From a bacterium BMS3Abin14 (lineage in GTDB: Bacteria > BMS3Abin14): a DNA stretch of 64,000 nucleotides. Below the pieces are notes generated by a model that had not been told where the DNA came from, did no database searches, and was given only the letters and a program-made list of their open reading frames with translations. Position numbers and translations under genes: made by a program. The DNA lies in NCBI GenBank assembly GCA_002897695.1, contig BDTG01000043.1:71934-135933 (forward strand). Direction: 5' to 3'. Below, in pieces: positions 42,641 to 50,434 of this stretch; position 1 is the stretch's first letter, and each line of letters begins with the position of its first letter.

Positions 42641-45283
42641 TTACGTGCTGGGAAAATGATTTTTCACCCATGCCTTCTCCTCAGCCAGGGTTTTAACCTC
42701 GCCGTCAACCCTCGCGTCCTGCGCCGCCTGCAGGATGCTTCTGAAAATTGGCCCGGATTCATACCCCATGGCCTGCAATATTTTTCCATCCAGCTCGCTT
42801 TTTATGGCCCGAAGCCGGGAAAGGTAGAGGGATACGGCTCTGGCGGTTCCTTCCCTTTTTGTCAGAGCCATGATGATGAGGAGGTCCTCGGTGGTCAGAT
42901 CGGCGAGAAGACGGGCGATCCTGCTGTGCCGGATCGAGGGCTCATCCTCCCGGGCAAGAGCTTTGAGCGTGGATGTGATCTTCGACCACCTTCCCCTGAA
43001 AGTGTCCTGCCGATGCCCTTCTATCTGAAACACCTCCATGATTTCGTCCCTGGCCACAGTGGGTCTGAGCAGGAGAATCGTGTTGAAATAGATGTCGGAG
43101 ATATCGGGCTCCTTCTCAAGGTAGAGATATCCATACCAGGTGTGGATCTTCTCCACCTGCTCGAAATTCTCACTGATCTTTCGGTCGAATGCCAGCGCCG
43201 GATGGATCGCGGGAAGGATTCCGAGCTGGTTCATCCTTTCAAATGCCCTTTCCGGTCGTGCTTCCTTGAGGATCGCCATCAGTTCAGAAAACGTCCGATG
43301 TCCCTGCGCCCGGGCCAGATACCCGTTCCTGACCGCTCCTTTCAGGAGATACTGGGTGTGCTTCCCTATCTTGAATCCAAACTTCTGCTCAAATCGCACT
43401 GCTCTGATTATCCTCGTCGGATCATCTACGAAACTGAGGTTGTGAAGGATGCGGATCGTTCTTTCCTTGAGGTCGCGCTGTCCGCCGAAAAAATCCACAA
43501 CCTGTCCGAACAACCCGGGATTGAGCCTGATTGCCAGGGCGTTGACGGAAAAATCACGCCGGTACAGATCCAGTTTGATGGAACCCCTCTCCACCATGGG
43601 GTAGGCGCCGGGAAATTCATAGTACTCCGTGCGGGCGGTGGCAACATCCATCTTGAAGCCCCGTTCCATGATCAGGACCGCTGTCTGGAACTTCCGGTGT
43701 GTCCTTATTCTCGCCTTCAACCGACTTGCAAGCCTGTGCCCGAATTCAATCCCGTCACCCTCCACCACCAGGTCCACATCCTGGTTTTTGTTCCGAAGGA
43801 TGATGTCGCGAACGAGCCCCCCGACCAGATAGGCTCTGAAACCCATGGACTCTGACACTTCTCCGGCGACAACCAGGACATTGAGGGTCCTTTCCGACAG
43901 GGTCTCCTTCATCAGTTCACGGATGTTCCTGGCCCGCTCTGTCCCGGCGGCCTCAATCCCCTTGAAATCCTCATAGGCCCGTGTCCTTTTGAAGTCCTCG
44001 TGCATCGCCTCCAGCAGATCCGTCCTCGTGATGACGCCGATTATCTTCCGTTCATCCATGACGGGCAGCATTCGTTGATGCTTCTCGATGATGTATTCCT
44101 GGACGAGTTCGAGAGGAGCTTCCTCATTCACCCACTGGAATTCAGTGAGCATGTATTCCCTGACAGGCGAACCGGACAGGTGGTGCAGAATAGCCCTTTC
44201 GACCACGCCTCTGGTAATGATCCCCTCCAGATCGCCATCGCCGCTGTTCACCGGGAGGGAATTGATATTGAACCTCGACATCATCTCCGCAGCGGCTGAA
44301 ATGGGTGCGTCGGGGGCAATGTCCAGCACCGGGGCTGACATAATGGCGCCGGCATTGAATTTCTCGCCGATCACCCGGGCAAGGAGCTTTAACAGTTCTT
44401 CTTTGACCTGAACCAGGGTCAGTTCCCTGATGGATGCGGAAGCGGCGGTGGGATGTCCGCCCCCGCCGAACTCTTCGGCGATCTTCCCGACATCGACCTC
44501 CGGGACCCTGCTCCGGCAGACGAGAACAACCCGTTCCTCCATCCTGGCAAGGGTGAAAAGAACATCCAGCTGCTCCATTTCCATTATCTGGTGAACGAGA
44601 AGAGCGAGTTCTCCAAGGTATTCCTCGGAGCTCCCAACCGTGATTGCCACGTGCAGGCCGTGGATATCGTGGATATCGAGGGAGTTGAGGAGGTCGTTGA
44701 GGAGCTGCACCTGTTTTGCGTCCAGGTCCCTCCTGATGGACGACGGCACAAGATCGAGTTTGGCCCCCTTCTTCAGAAGAAAGGCCACCGCATTGAGATC
44801 CCGGGGAGTGGTTGAGGAGAAGGTCAACGAACCCGTGTCCTCATATATCCCGTGGGCCATGAGAGTTGCTTCCGCGGGCGTGATTTTCTTCCTTCTTTTT
44901 CTGATCTCCTCAATCAGCAGGGTTGTTGTCGCACCAACGCTGTCCTGGATCTCGATCTTTCCGGAGTAGTCCCGATCCGTCGCGGGATGGTGGTCATAGA
45001 TAATCAGTTCCACGTCCTCCCTTGCGGCCACCGCGTCAAGAGGTCCGAGCCTTCCCTGGATCTTGATATCCACCAGTATCATCCTGGTTACGGTGTCAAG
45101 ATCGATATCCCTTATACGGTGGAAAGTGATCCCGGAAGGGAGGGTTTTGCTCAGGAATTCCCGGAGGTTCTTCTCCTGAGAGCCCGGAAAAACCATAAGG
45201 GCCTTCGGATAGAGCTTCTTCGCCGCCACCATGGAGGCCATGGCGTCGAAGTCGGCATTCAGGTGCGTGGTTATAATTTCCAA
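42641..45283 (-). CDS. DHH/CBS/tRNA nucleotidyltransferase fusion (A- or CCA-adding)
   Basis: 880 residues in four parts. A DHH phosphoesterase (NADFDAMASM, YDHHPATD, GGGGHPTAASA) occupies 1-310, two CBS domains 318-440, a class II nucleotidyltransferase head (GGLVRDIIL near 486, then DVDLVVEGDG), and an RNA-binding tail. It is roughly twice the length of a plain CCA enzyme. The fusion is known in some bacteria, where the polymerase part may add only A. TTG start behind GAGGGGAT. Confidence 0.92.
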   Translation of the reverse strand: MEIITTHLNADFDAMASMVAAKKLYPKALMVFPGSQEKNLREFLSKTLPSGITFHRIRDIDLDTVTRMILVDIKIQGRLGPLDAVAAREDVELIIYDHHPATDRDYSGKIEIQDSVGATTTLLIEEIRKRRKKITPAEATLMAHGIYEDTGSLTFSSTTPRDLNAVAFLLKKGAKLDLVPSSIRRDLDAKQVQLLNDLLNSLDIHDIHGLHVAITVGSSEEYLGELALLVHQIMEMEQLDVLFTLARMEERVVLVCRSRVPEVDVGKIAEEFGGGGHPTAASASIRELTLVQVKEELLKLLARVIGEKFNAGAIMSAPVLDIAPDAPISAAAEMMSRFNINSLPVNSGDGDLEGIITRGVVERAILHHLSGSPVREYMLTEFQWVNEEAPLELVQEYIIEKHQRMLPVMDERKIIGVITRTDLLEAMHEDFKRTRAYEDFKGIEAAGTERARNIRELMKETLSERTLNVLVVAGEVSESMGFRAYLVGGLVRDIILRNKNQDVDLVVEGDGIEFGHRLASRLKARIRTHRKFQTAVLIMERGFKMDVATARTEYYEFPGAYPMVERGSIKLDLYRRDFSVNALAIRLNPGLFGQVVDFFGGQRDLKERTIRILHNLSFVDDPTRIIRAVRFEQKFGFKIGKHTQYLLKGAVRNGYLARAQGHRTFSELMAILKEARPERAFERMNQLGILPAIHPALAFDRKISENFEQVEKIHTWYGYLYLEKEPDISDIYFNTILLLRPTVARDEIMEVFQIEGHRQDTFRGRWSKITSTLKALAREDEPSIRHSRIARLLADLTTEDLLIIMALTKREGTARAVSLYLSRLRAIKSELDGKILQAMGYESGPIFRSILQAAQDARVDGEVKTLAEEKAWVKNHFPST

Positions 45284-45285
45284 TT

Positions 45286-46176
45286 CTATCCCCTCGGATG
45301 AAATCGACGGTGCGTCTCACGGAGATGGTCGGGGGATACATGGGTGTAAATCTGGGTTGTGGCAATGCTGGCGTGACCGAGCAGTATCTGGACGGTTCTC
45401 AGATCCGCACCACCCTCCAGCATGTGGGTGGCAAAGCTGTGGCGGAAGGTGTGCGGTGAAACAGCCGTGCCAAGGTCGGCCTTCCGGGCGCATGTCTTGA
45501 CCATCTGCCAGACGGCCTGTCTGCTTATTGCGCCGCGAGCGCCGCGGCCCGGAAAGAGGAACGGTGACAGGTTTTTTTTAAGGAGACCGGGCCGGACCTC
45601 CGAACGGTACTTCTGGATCCAAAGCATGGAAATCGAGCCCAAAGGAGCCAGCCTTTCCCTGTCCCCTTTTCCCGTTACCCTGACATAACCGCCATCAAGG
45701 TTTATCTCCTCATCCATGATCCGAATCAGTTCGGAGACTCTGAGGCCGGCCGCGTAAAGGGTTTCGAGCATGGCACGGTCCCTGACGCCGGAACCGGTGG
45801 TTATGTCAGGTTGATCGAGAAGTCTCACGACCTCCCTGGTGCTCAGGACCCCGGGAAGATGCCTCGGGACCTTCATGACGCCCATATTTTCAGTGGGGTT
45901 AACAAGGGATGAGCCTTCCGACACCAGATGCCTGTGAAACCCGCGAATGGACACCACCATTCTCCGTATGCTTCTGGGAGAAAGGCCCGAGCGGCGCATT
46001 TCGGAAATGAAAGATATTACGTCCCCTGAACGCACCTTCCCCGGATCGATGACCTCCCGGCCTTTAAGAAATTCACCATAGGATTGAAGGTCGTGGCGGT
46101 AGGCTGAAAGGGTGTTGTCCGACAGACCCTTCTCAATAAGAAGATAATCAAGGTAGGTGTCGACGTATGGTTGCAT
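45286..46176 (-). CDS. xerD: tyrosine recombinase XerD/XerC
   Basis: 296 residues. N-terminal SAM-like core-binding domain; catalytic residues are visible in AAGLRVSELIRI (Arg), the Lys in VTGKGDRER, HTFRHSFATH (His, Arg), LGHASIATTQIYTHVS (His, Tyr). Resolves chromosome dimers at dif. It is 2 nt from the DHH/CCA start and precedes it in the same direction. No phage genes are near, so it is the housekeeping enzyme. Confidence 0.92.
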   Translation of the reverse strand: MQPYVDTYLDYLLIEKGLSDNTLSAYRHDLQSYGEFLKGREVIDPGKVRSGDVISFISEMRRSGLSPRSIRRMVVSIRGFHRHLVSEGSSLVNPTENMGVMKVPRHLPGVLSTREVVRLLDQPDITTGSGVRDRAMLETLYAAGLRVSELIRIMDEEINLDGGYVRVTGKGDRERLAPLGSISMLWIQKYRSEVRPGLLKKNLSPFLFPGRGARGAISRQAVWQMVKTCARKADLGTAVSPHTFRHSFATHMLEGGADLRTVQILLGHASIATTQIYTHVSPDHLRETHRRFHPRG

Positions 46177-46203
46177 TTTTCATGTCCCTTCTCCCCCACC
46201 CCG

Positions 46204-47064
46204 TCAGACATACTTGCCGATAATGGGCCGCAGTTTTTCCTTTGTCTCATCGGTAATTGTCGCAGGATCGGTAATAATGGCAAATTTGAGCGACTCCGGG
46301 CACCCGCACGGGGCCTTTTCGGAAATCATCGTCGACACCCGGAGCAGGACTCTTTTGGCCGCTTCCACATTTCGGTGCATGATCTGAAGGATCGCCTCCA
46401 CGGAAACATCATCCTCCGTTTCATGCCAGCAGTCGTAGTCTGTCGCAAGGGCCAGGGTGGCGTAGCACATCTCCGCCTCCCGCACGAGTTTCGCCTCCGG
46501 AATGTTGGTCATCCCTATTACGTCCACACCCCACGATCGATAAAGGAAAGACTCGGCCCGGGTGGAAAATTGGGGCCCTTCCATACACAGGTAGGTTCCT
46601 CCACGGTGAACGGTCTCACCATCATCCTCGACACAGGCGGCAAGTATGTCAGAAAGAGGGTGACAGACGGGATCGGCGAAAGCCACATGGGCAACGATAC
46701 CTTCCCCGAAAAAGGTGGAGGGGCGCCCTTTGGTCCTGTCAATGAACTGAAATGGGACAATCATGTCTCCCGGCTTGATCTCCTCCTTCATGCTCCCGAC
46801 GGCCGAAACGGAGATGATGGAATCGACCCCGAGGGACTTCAGTGCAAAAATGTTGGCCCGATAGTTGATTTCGGATGGAAGAAGCCGGTGACCCCTTCCG
46901 TGGCGGGGCAAAAACGCCATTTCCACGTCGTTGAGCATCCCGGTGACAATATCATCCGATGGATTGCCGAAAGGTGTGGAAACACGTCTGGTTTCCATTT
47001 TGGTGAGCCCCTCCATCTCGTACAGACCGCTTCCTCCGATAATTCCAAGATAATTTCTCATCAT
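46204..47064 (-). CDS. mtnP: S-methyl-5'-thioadenosine phosphorylase
   Basis: 286 residues. Cleaves MTA with phosphate to adenine and methylthioribose-1-phosphate; the released adenine could feed the adenine deaminase at 6-8 kb. GGSGLYEM, RHGRGHRLLPSEINYRAN, SAVGSM, GPQFSTRAES and GMTNIPEAKL are family motifs. ATG 47064 follows GGAGGAAG. Confidence 0.95.
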   Translation of the reverse strand: MMRNYLGIIGGSGLYEMEGLTKMETRRVSTPFGNPSDDIVTGMLNDVEMAFLPRHGRGHRLLPSEINYRANIFALKSLGVDSIISVSAVGSMKEEIKPGDMIVPFQFIDRTKGRPSTFFGEGIVAHVAFADPVCHPLSDILAACVEDDGETVHRGGTYLCMEGPQFSTRAESFLYRSWGVDVIGMTNIPEAKLVREAEMCYATLALATDYDCWHETEDDVSVEAILQIMHRNVEAAKRVLLRVSTMISEKAPCGCPESLKFAIITDPATITDETKEKLRPIIGKYV

Positions 47065-47117
47065 CGTCTTCCTCCAAACCCCCTTGATCACGCCATTCGT
47101 CCCCTCCCCGGGGCGCA

Positions 47118-47143
47118 TTGATGACTTATTACAAAGTCATCAA
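47118..47143. repeat. GATGACTT-type hairpin, copy
   Basis: TTGATGACTT-ATTACA-AAGTCATCAA, a perfect 10-bp stem between the divergent mtnP and thioesterase genes. Near-identical arms to the copy at 16506. Confidence 0.7.
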
Positions 47144-47269
47144 TAAATGATTTGCTGATTTTCAGGGTAAATTTATGTTAACGTTTCCATATTGTCAAAG
47201 CGACATAAAAATTCAAGCGCAGTGACGTCCCTGCCGAAGCGGGCGTGGAAAGATGTAAGGGAGGAGATC

Positions 47270-47734
47270 ATGAAACAGGTGCTTTTCGACGGATGCTTCG
47301 TGTGCGGGCCGGACAACCGATGTGGTCTTAACGCCACCTTCCGGACCCTTGAAAATGGCGAAGTGGAGGGCATTTTTACGCCGAAGGACGTTCACTGCGG
47401 TTACGATGGAATCGTTCATGGAGGGGTTGTAATGGGGTTCCTCGACGAGACCCTGGGCCGCCTGTCCTTTGCGAAGGATCGTCTGTTCCTGACGCACACA
47501 CTGGAAGTGTCTTTTCGTCAGGCCGCAGCCCCTGATGTCCCGTTGAGGGCGGTGGCGCATCTCAAGGAGTGGAAAAAAAGGCAGTTCATCACGGAAGGGA
47601 CGGTTTTTGATTCGGATGGAGAGATTATAGCCACGGCCAAGGGCCGTTTCCTGGTAATGAGCGAAAAAATGGAAAGGGACCTCTTGCCCGAGGACAGGAG
47701 GATTGCAGGAAAATCCCCTATGGAGAAGCCCTGA
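47270..47734 (+). CDS. hotdog-fold thioesterase (PaaI-like)
   Basis: 154 residues, single hotdog domain. HGGVVMGFLDETLG carries the usual catalytic region. The substrate acyl-CoA is unknown. N-terminal CFVCGPDN has two cysteines that recur in some members. ATG 47270 with GGAGGAG is chosen over the earlier in-frame start at 47192. Confidence 0.88.
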   Translation: MKQVLFDGCFVCGPDNRCGLNATFRTLENGEVEGIFTPKDVHCGYDGIVHGGVVMGFLDETLGRLSFAKDRLFLTHTLEVSFRQAAAPDVPLRAVAHLKEWKKRQFITEGTVFDSDGEIIATAKGRFLVMSEKMERDLLPEDRRIAGKSPMEKP

Positions 47735-47735
47735 T

Positions 47736-48305
47736 TTGCAGGCACAACGGCTTTCCCGTCTTTCCCTGGTGGCGGCCCTTTACGTTGTTCTCACCTACCT
47801 TGCCAACATTCTCGGACCCGGGTTGAACCTCGGTTACGGTCCTATCCAGATCCGCATATCCGAGGGCCTGACCATGTTGGCTCTCTTCGATCCGCTCATG
47901 CCGCTGGCCCTATACGCGGGCTGCCTGATGGCCAACGTCATCGGCGGCCTGGGCCTGCCGGACATCATCTTCGGTCCCCTCCTGACTGTAGCCGCGGGTT
48001 ATGCCACATGGTTAACCCGGCGCATCCCGGCGCTCCCGTTTGTCCCCCCCATCCTTTTCAACGCCCTCGGGGTCGCCGGCTACCTCTATTTTCTCCTGGG
48101 GATCAACTTCGGCTTCGCCCCTGTTAGTGGAACCGGCCCTTTTGCCCTGATACTCAATCTGGCCGCTTCCCACCCATATTGGGCCATGGTGTTCTCCATC
48201 GGGATAGGACAGACGATCTCGGTAGTTTTCTTCGGGCTGATCTTCATGAAGATATGGAAAAGGTCGGGAGGGATCCCCGAAGGGGGCCTGGGAAACAGGG
48301 TTTAA
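47736..48305 (+). CDS. queT: QueT-like transporter
   Basis: 189 residues, five or six hydrophobic segments. IQIRISEGLTMLALFDP and NVIGGLGLPDIIFGPLLT are QueT-family signatures (queuosine precursor uptake, possibly an ECF S-component). TTG start behind GGAGAAG, 1 nt after the thioesterase. No preQ1 riboswitch was found upstream, and no queuosine gene is close. Confidence 0.85.
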   Translation: MQAQRLSRLSLVAALYVVLTYLANILGPGLNLGYGPIQIRISEGLTMLALFDPLMPLALYAGCLMANVIGGLGLPDIIFGPLLTVAAGYATWLTRRIPALPFVPPILFNALGVAGYLYFLLGINFGFAPVSGTGPFALILNLAASHPYWAMVFSIGIGQTISVVFFGLIFMKIWKRSGGIPEGGLGNRV

Positions 48306-48357
48306 TGTCCAGGTTCTGGTGTCTGGGAACTGGGGTCCAGTGTAATCCATGACACAC

Positions 48358-48384
48358 AAAAAAGCCGGCCAACCGGCCGGCTTT
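48358..48384 (-). terminator. intrinsic terminator of the HU gene
   Basis: AAAGCCGGCC-AACC-GGCCGGCTTT, 10-bp stem, with six T residues on the minus strand. It also faces the QueT gene, so it may work both ways. Confidence 0.8.
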
Positions 48385-48411
48385 ACTAAAACACAAGGGG
48401 AAGATGAAGTA

Positions 48412-48684
48412 CTATTTGATGGCGTCCTTGAGACCTTTCCCAGGCTTGAACCTTGGAACCTTGGAGGCTGGAATGTCAATCTTGGCGCCGGTCCTGGGAT
48501 TTCGCCCCGTCCTTGCAGCACGATAGCTGACACTGAAAGTCCCAAAACTGACCAGAGAAACCTTGTCTCCGGCTTTCAATGTTTCCCCAACCCCGTCAAC
48601 AAAGGCATTAAGGGCTCTTTCAGCCGCTGCTTTGCTGATCCCGGCATCGGCAGCCATCTTGGCAATCAGATCACTTCTGTTCAT
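48412..48684 (-). CDS. hup: HU family DNA-binding protein
   Basis: 90 residues. [18 protein letters not shown], then [20 protein letters not shown] and [19 protein letters not shown] are standard HU/IHF motifs, including the intercalating RNPxTG loop. A nucleoid protein. ATG 48684 behind GAGGAGGAG. Confidence 0.96.
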   Translation of the reverse strand: MNRSDLIAKMAADAGISKAAAERALNAFVDGVGETLKAGDKVSLVSFGTFSVSYRAARTGRNPRTGAKIDIPASKVPRFKPGKGLKDAIK

Positions 48685-48754
48685 CTTCTCCTCCTCCTGG
48701 TCAATGGTCAACTGGGAAAAATAAAAGGGCAAGTTTCATATCCTGATGATTCTT

Positions 48755-48783
48755 GAGATAACAGATGAACCAGGCTGTGTCAA
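48755..48783 (-). promoter_or_regulatory. promoter of the HU gene
   Basis: TTGACA (48783-48778), 17-nt spacer, TATCTC (48760-48755), 71 nt before the ATG. The -35 is perfect, the -10 poor. Confidence 0.5.
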
Positions 48784-48902
48784 GGGCAATCAGGTTCCAG
48801 CCCGCATAAACATGAGGTTTCCGAGAATAACGCTTGAAACGGACTGGGGATAAGAGTAGGATTTCACATGCCCCGTTATTGTCACTATTAGCCAAGGAAA
48901 AA

Positions 48903-50378
48903 ATGCTCTTCGGAAACGTCCCGCATAAGAGACAGGTCCTTTTTTCCATTGCTCTCTTTTTTATCGCCGCTTTCGTACTGACAGTGAGCGATTATTTGAC
49001 GGCGCGGAAAACGATAATTAAGGAATCCGGGGAATACGCAGGGAAAATTGCGAATTACCTCAGCGGTATGCTGCCGATCCGTTCGTTGCCGGACACAGGT
49101 GATTTCCTGCCGAGAGAAAGCCTGCCTGCCTACGGCGAGAAAATCCAGAATGTCATTTTCAGCTTTCATTTGACAAACATCAAGGTCTATTCCCTTGATG
49201 GAAAGATCCTTTTCTCCCTGGATTCCGAAATGATCGGGAAGACCGCAAAAAATCACCAGGCGTTGGACCGGGCCCTTGAGGGGGTTGAGTCGTCCCATGT
49301 CGCCACATCATCCTATTACCAACAGGTCTACGGTCGCGGTTTGAACCATCCCTTGCTGGAAACCTACATTCCCATTCATGAACGAACCACTGGGAAAATT
49401 ATCGGTGCGTTCGAGATATACCAGGATTATCGTCCCATGAGGTCCCATGTCAGAAAGGAAACTCTTCGGTCGAGCATCGCCCATAACATCCTCCTGGTGG
49501 TCTTTGTCCTCCTCTTTTTCGGGTACGGGCGGACCACATCCAGAACAATCGAGAACGAGCGAATTAAAATGATCAATGATCTCGAAGACCGCATTGAAGA
49601 AAGGACCTCCGAACTGACGGTGTCAAAGAAAAAAATCGATGATCTGCTCGAACGGACAGGCCGGATGTACAGGGACCTGAAAATTGCAGACGAATACCAG
49701 AAAAATTTTATCGGCCTGGTCAGTCATGAATTAAAGACTCCCCTCACTGTTATCAAGGGTTACCTTGCCCTGCTTGAGGATGGTGTATTGAAACCCGGGC
49801 ATCCTGATACCATGGCGGCTCTGGAGACCAGTCTGGATGAGGTCGGCAATCTCGAGTCAATAGTAAACAACATCATTGAGCTGTCCCAGCTTGACCAGAA
49901 TGATCAACAGGTTTTCAGGGAAGAGATCGATGTCAAAGTCCTTCTGGACGATGCGGTCTCATTGGTGGGGAAAGAGATCAGGAACCAGGGAGTCGAGGTA
50001 CTTATCAACCTTCCACCCGGGGCCATGGTGATCCATTCCGACCGCATGAAAGTCCTTCAGGTCCTCAACCAGCTGGTCTCAAACGCGGTAAAATTTTCAC
50101 CGGACGCTGGGAGAATTACTATCACAGCCGTTCCCGGCGAAAGCGGGCTGCTGTTTTCCATCAGTGATGATGGCGTTGGGATACCCGAGTCTCAGCTGAA
50201 AGATATTTTCAACCGCTTCTATCAGGTAGACATCACCACAACGAGGAACTATGAGGGAACAGGTCTGGGGTTGGCCATCGTCCGAAAAATAGCGGAGCTT
50301 ATGGGCGGCAGAGTCTGGGTTGACAGCCGGGAAGGGGTCGGCAGCACCTTTTTCTTCGAAGTGCCGGAGATGAAATAA
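48903..50378 (+). CDS. membrane sensor histidine kinase
   Basis: 491 residues. Two membrane helices (about 12-32 and 197-217) enclose an extracytoplasmic sensor of about 160 residues. Then a coiled coil, HisKA with VSHELKTPLTVIKG (His near 275), and HATPase with QVLNQLVSNAVKF, DDGVGIPE, FNRFYQVD and GTGLGLAIV. The phosphorylation path is complete. No response regulator adjoins; the lone receivers at 17.4 and 19.0 kb are possible partners. ATG 48903 behind AAGGA. Confidence 0.93.
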   Translation: MLFGNVPHKRQVLFSIALFFIAAFVLTVSDYLTARKTIIKESGEYAGKIANYLSGMLPIRSLPDTGDFLPRESLPAYGEKIQNVIFSFHLTNIKVYSLDGKILFSLDSEMIGKTAKNHQALDRALEGVESSHVATSSYYQQVYGRGLNHPLLETYIPIHERTTGKIIGAFEIYQDYRPMRSHVRKETLRSSIAHNILLVVFVLLFFGYGRTTSRTIENERIKMINDLEDRIEERTSELTVSKKKIDDLLERTGRMYRDLKIADEYQKNFIGLVSHELKTPLTVIKGYLALLEDGVLKPGHPDTMAALETSLDEVGNLESIVNNIIELSQLDQNDQQVFREEIDVKVLLDDAVSLVGKEIRNQGVEVLINLPPGAMVIHSDRMKVLQVLNQLVSNAVKFSPDAGRITITAVPGESGLLFSISDDGVGIPESQLKDIFNRFYQVDITTTRNYEGTGLGLAIVRKIAELMGGRVWVDSREGVGSTFFFEVPEMK

Positions 50379-50434
50379 GAGGAAACGGCCCAGATGGAAC
50401 CGTTCCCCCCTGAGGTTGACTGAGAAAAGGAATC

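Noticed and set aside
42656-43855. 399-codon plus-strand open frame
   Set aside because: Antisense to the nucleotidyltransferase half of the DHH/CBS/CCA gene.
45286-46176. tyrosine recombinase as a phage or island integrase
   Set aside because: Flanked by housekeeping genes, of Xer length and motif type, with no att repeats or phage genes; the tRNA-Leu is 8 kb away.
46171-47121. 316-codon plus-strand open frame
   Set aside because: Antisense shadow of mtnP.
47119-47269. preQ1 riboswitch ahead of the queT unit
   Set aside because: No C-rich/A-rich pseudoknot pattern seen; only the GATGACTT hairpin is present.
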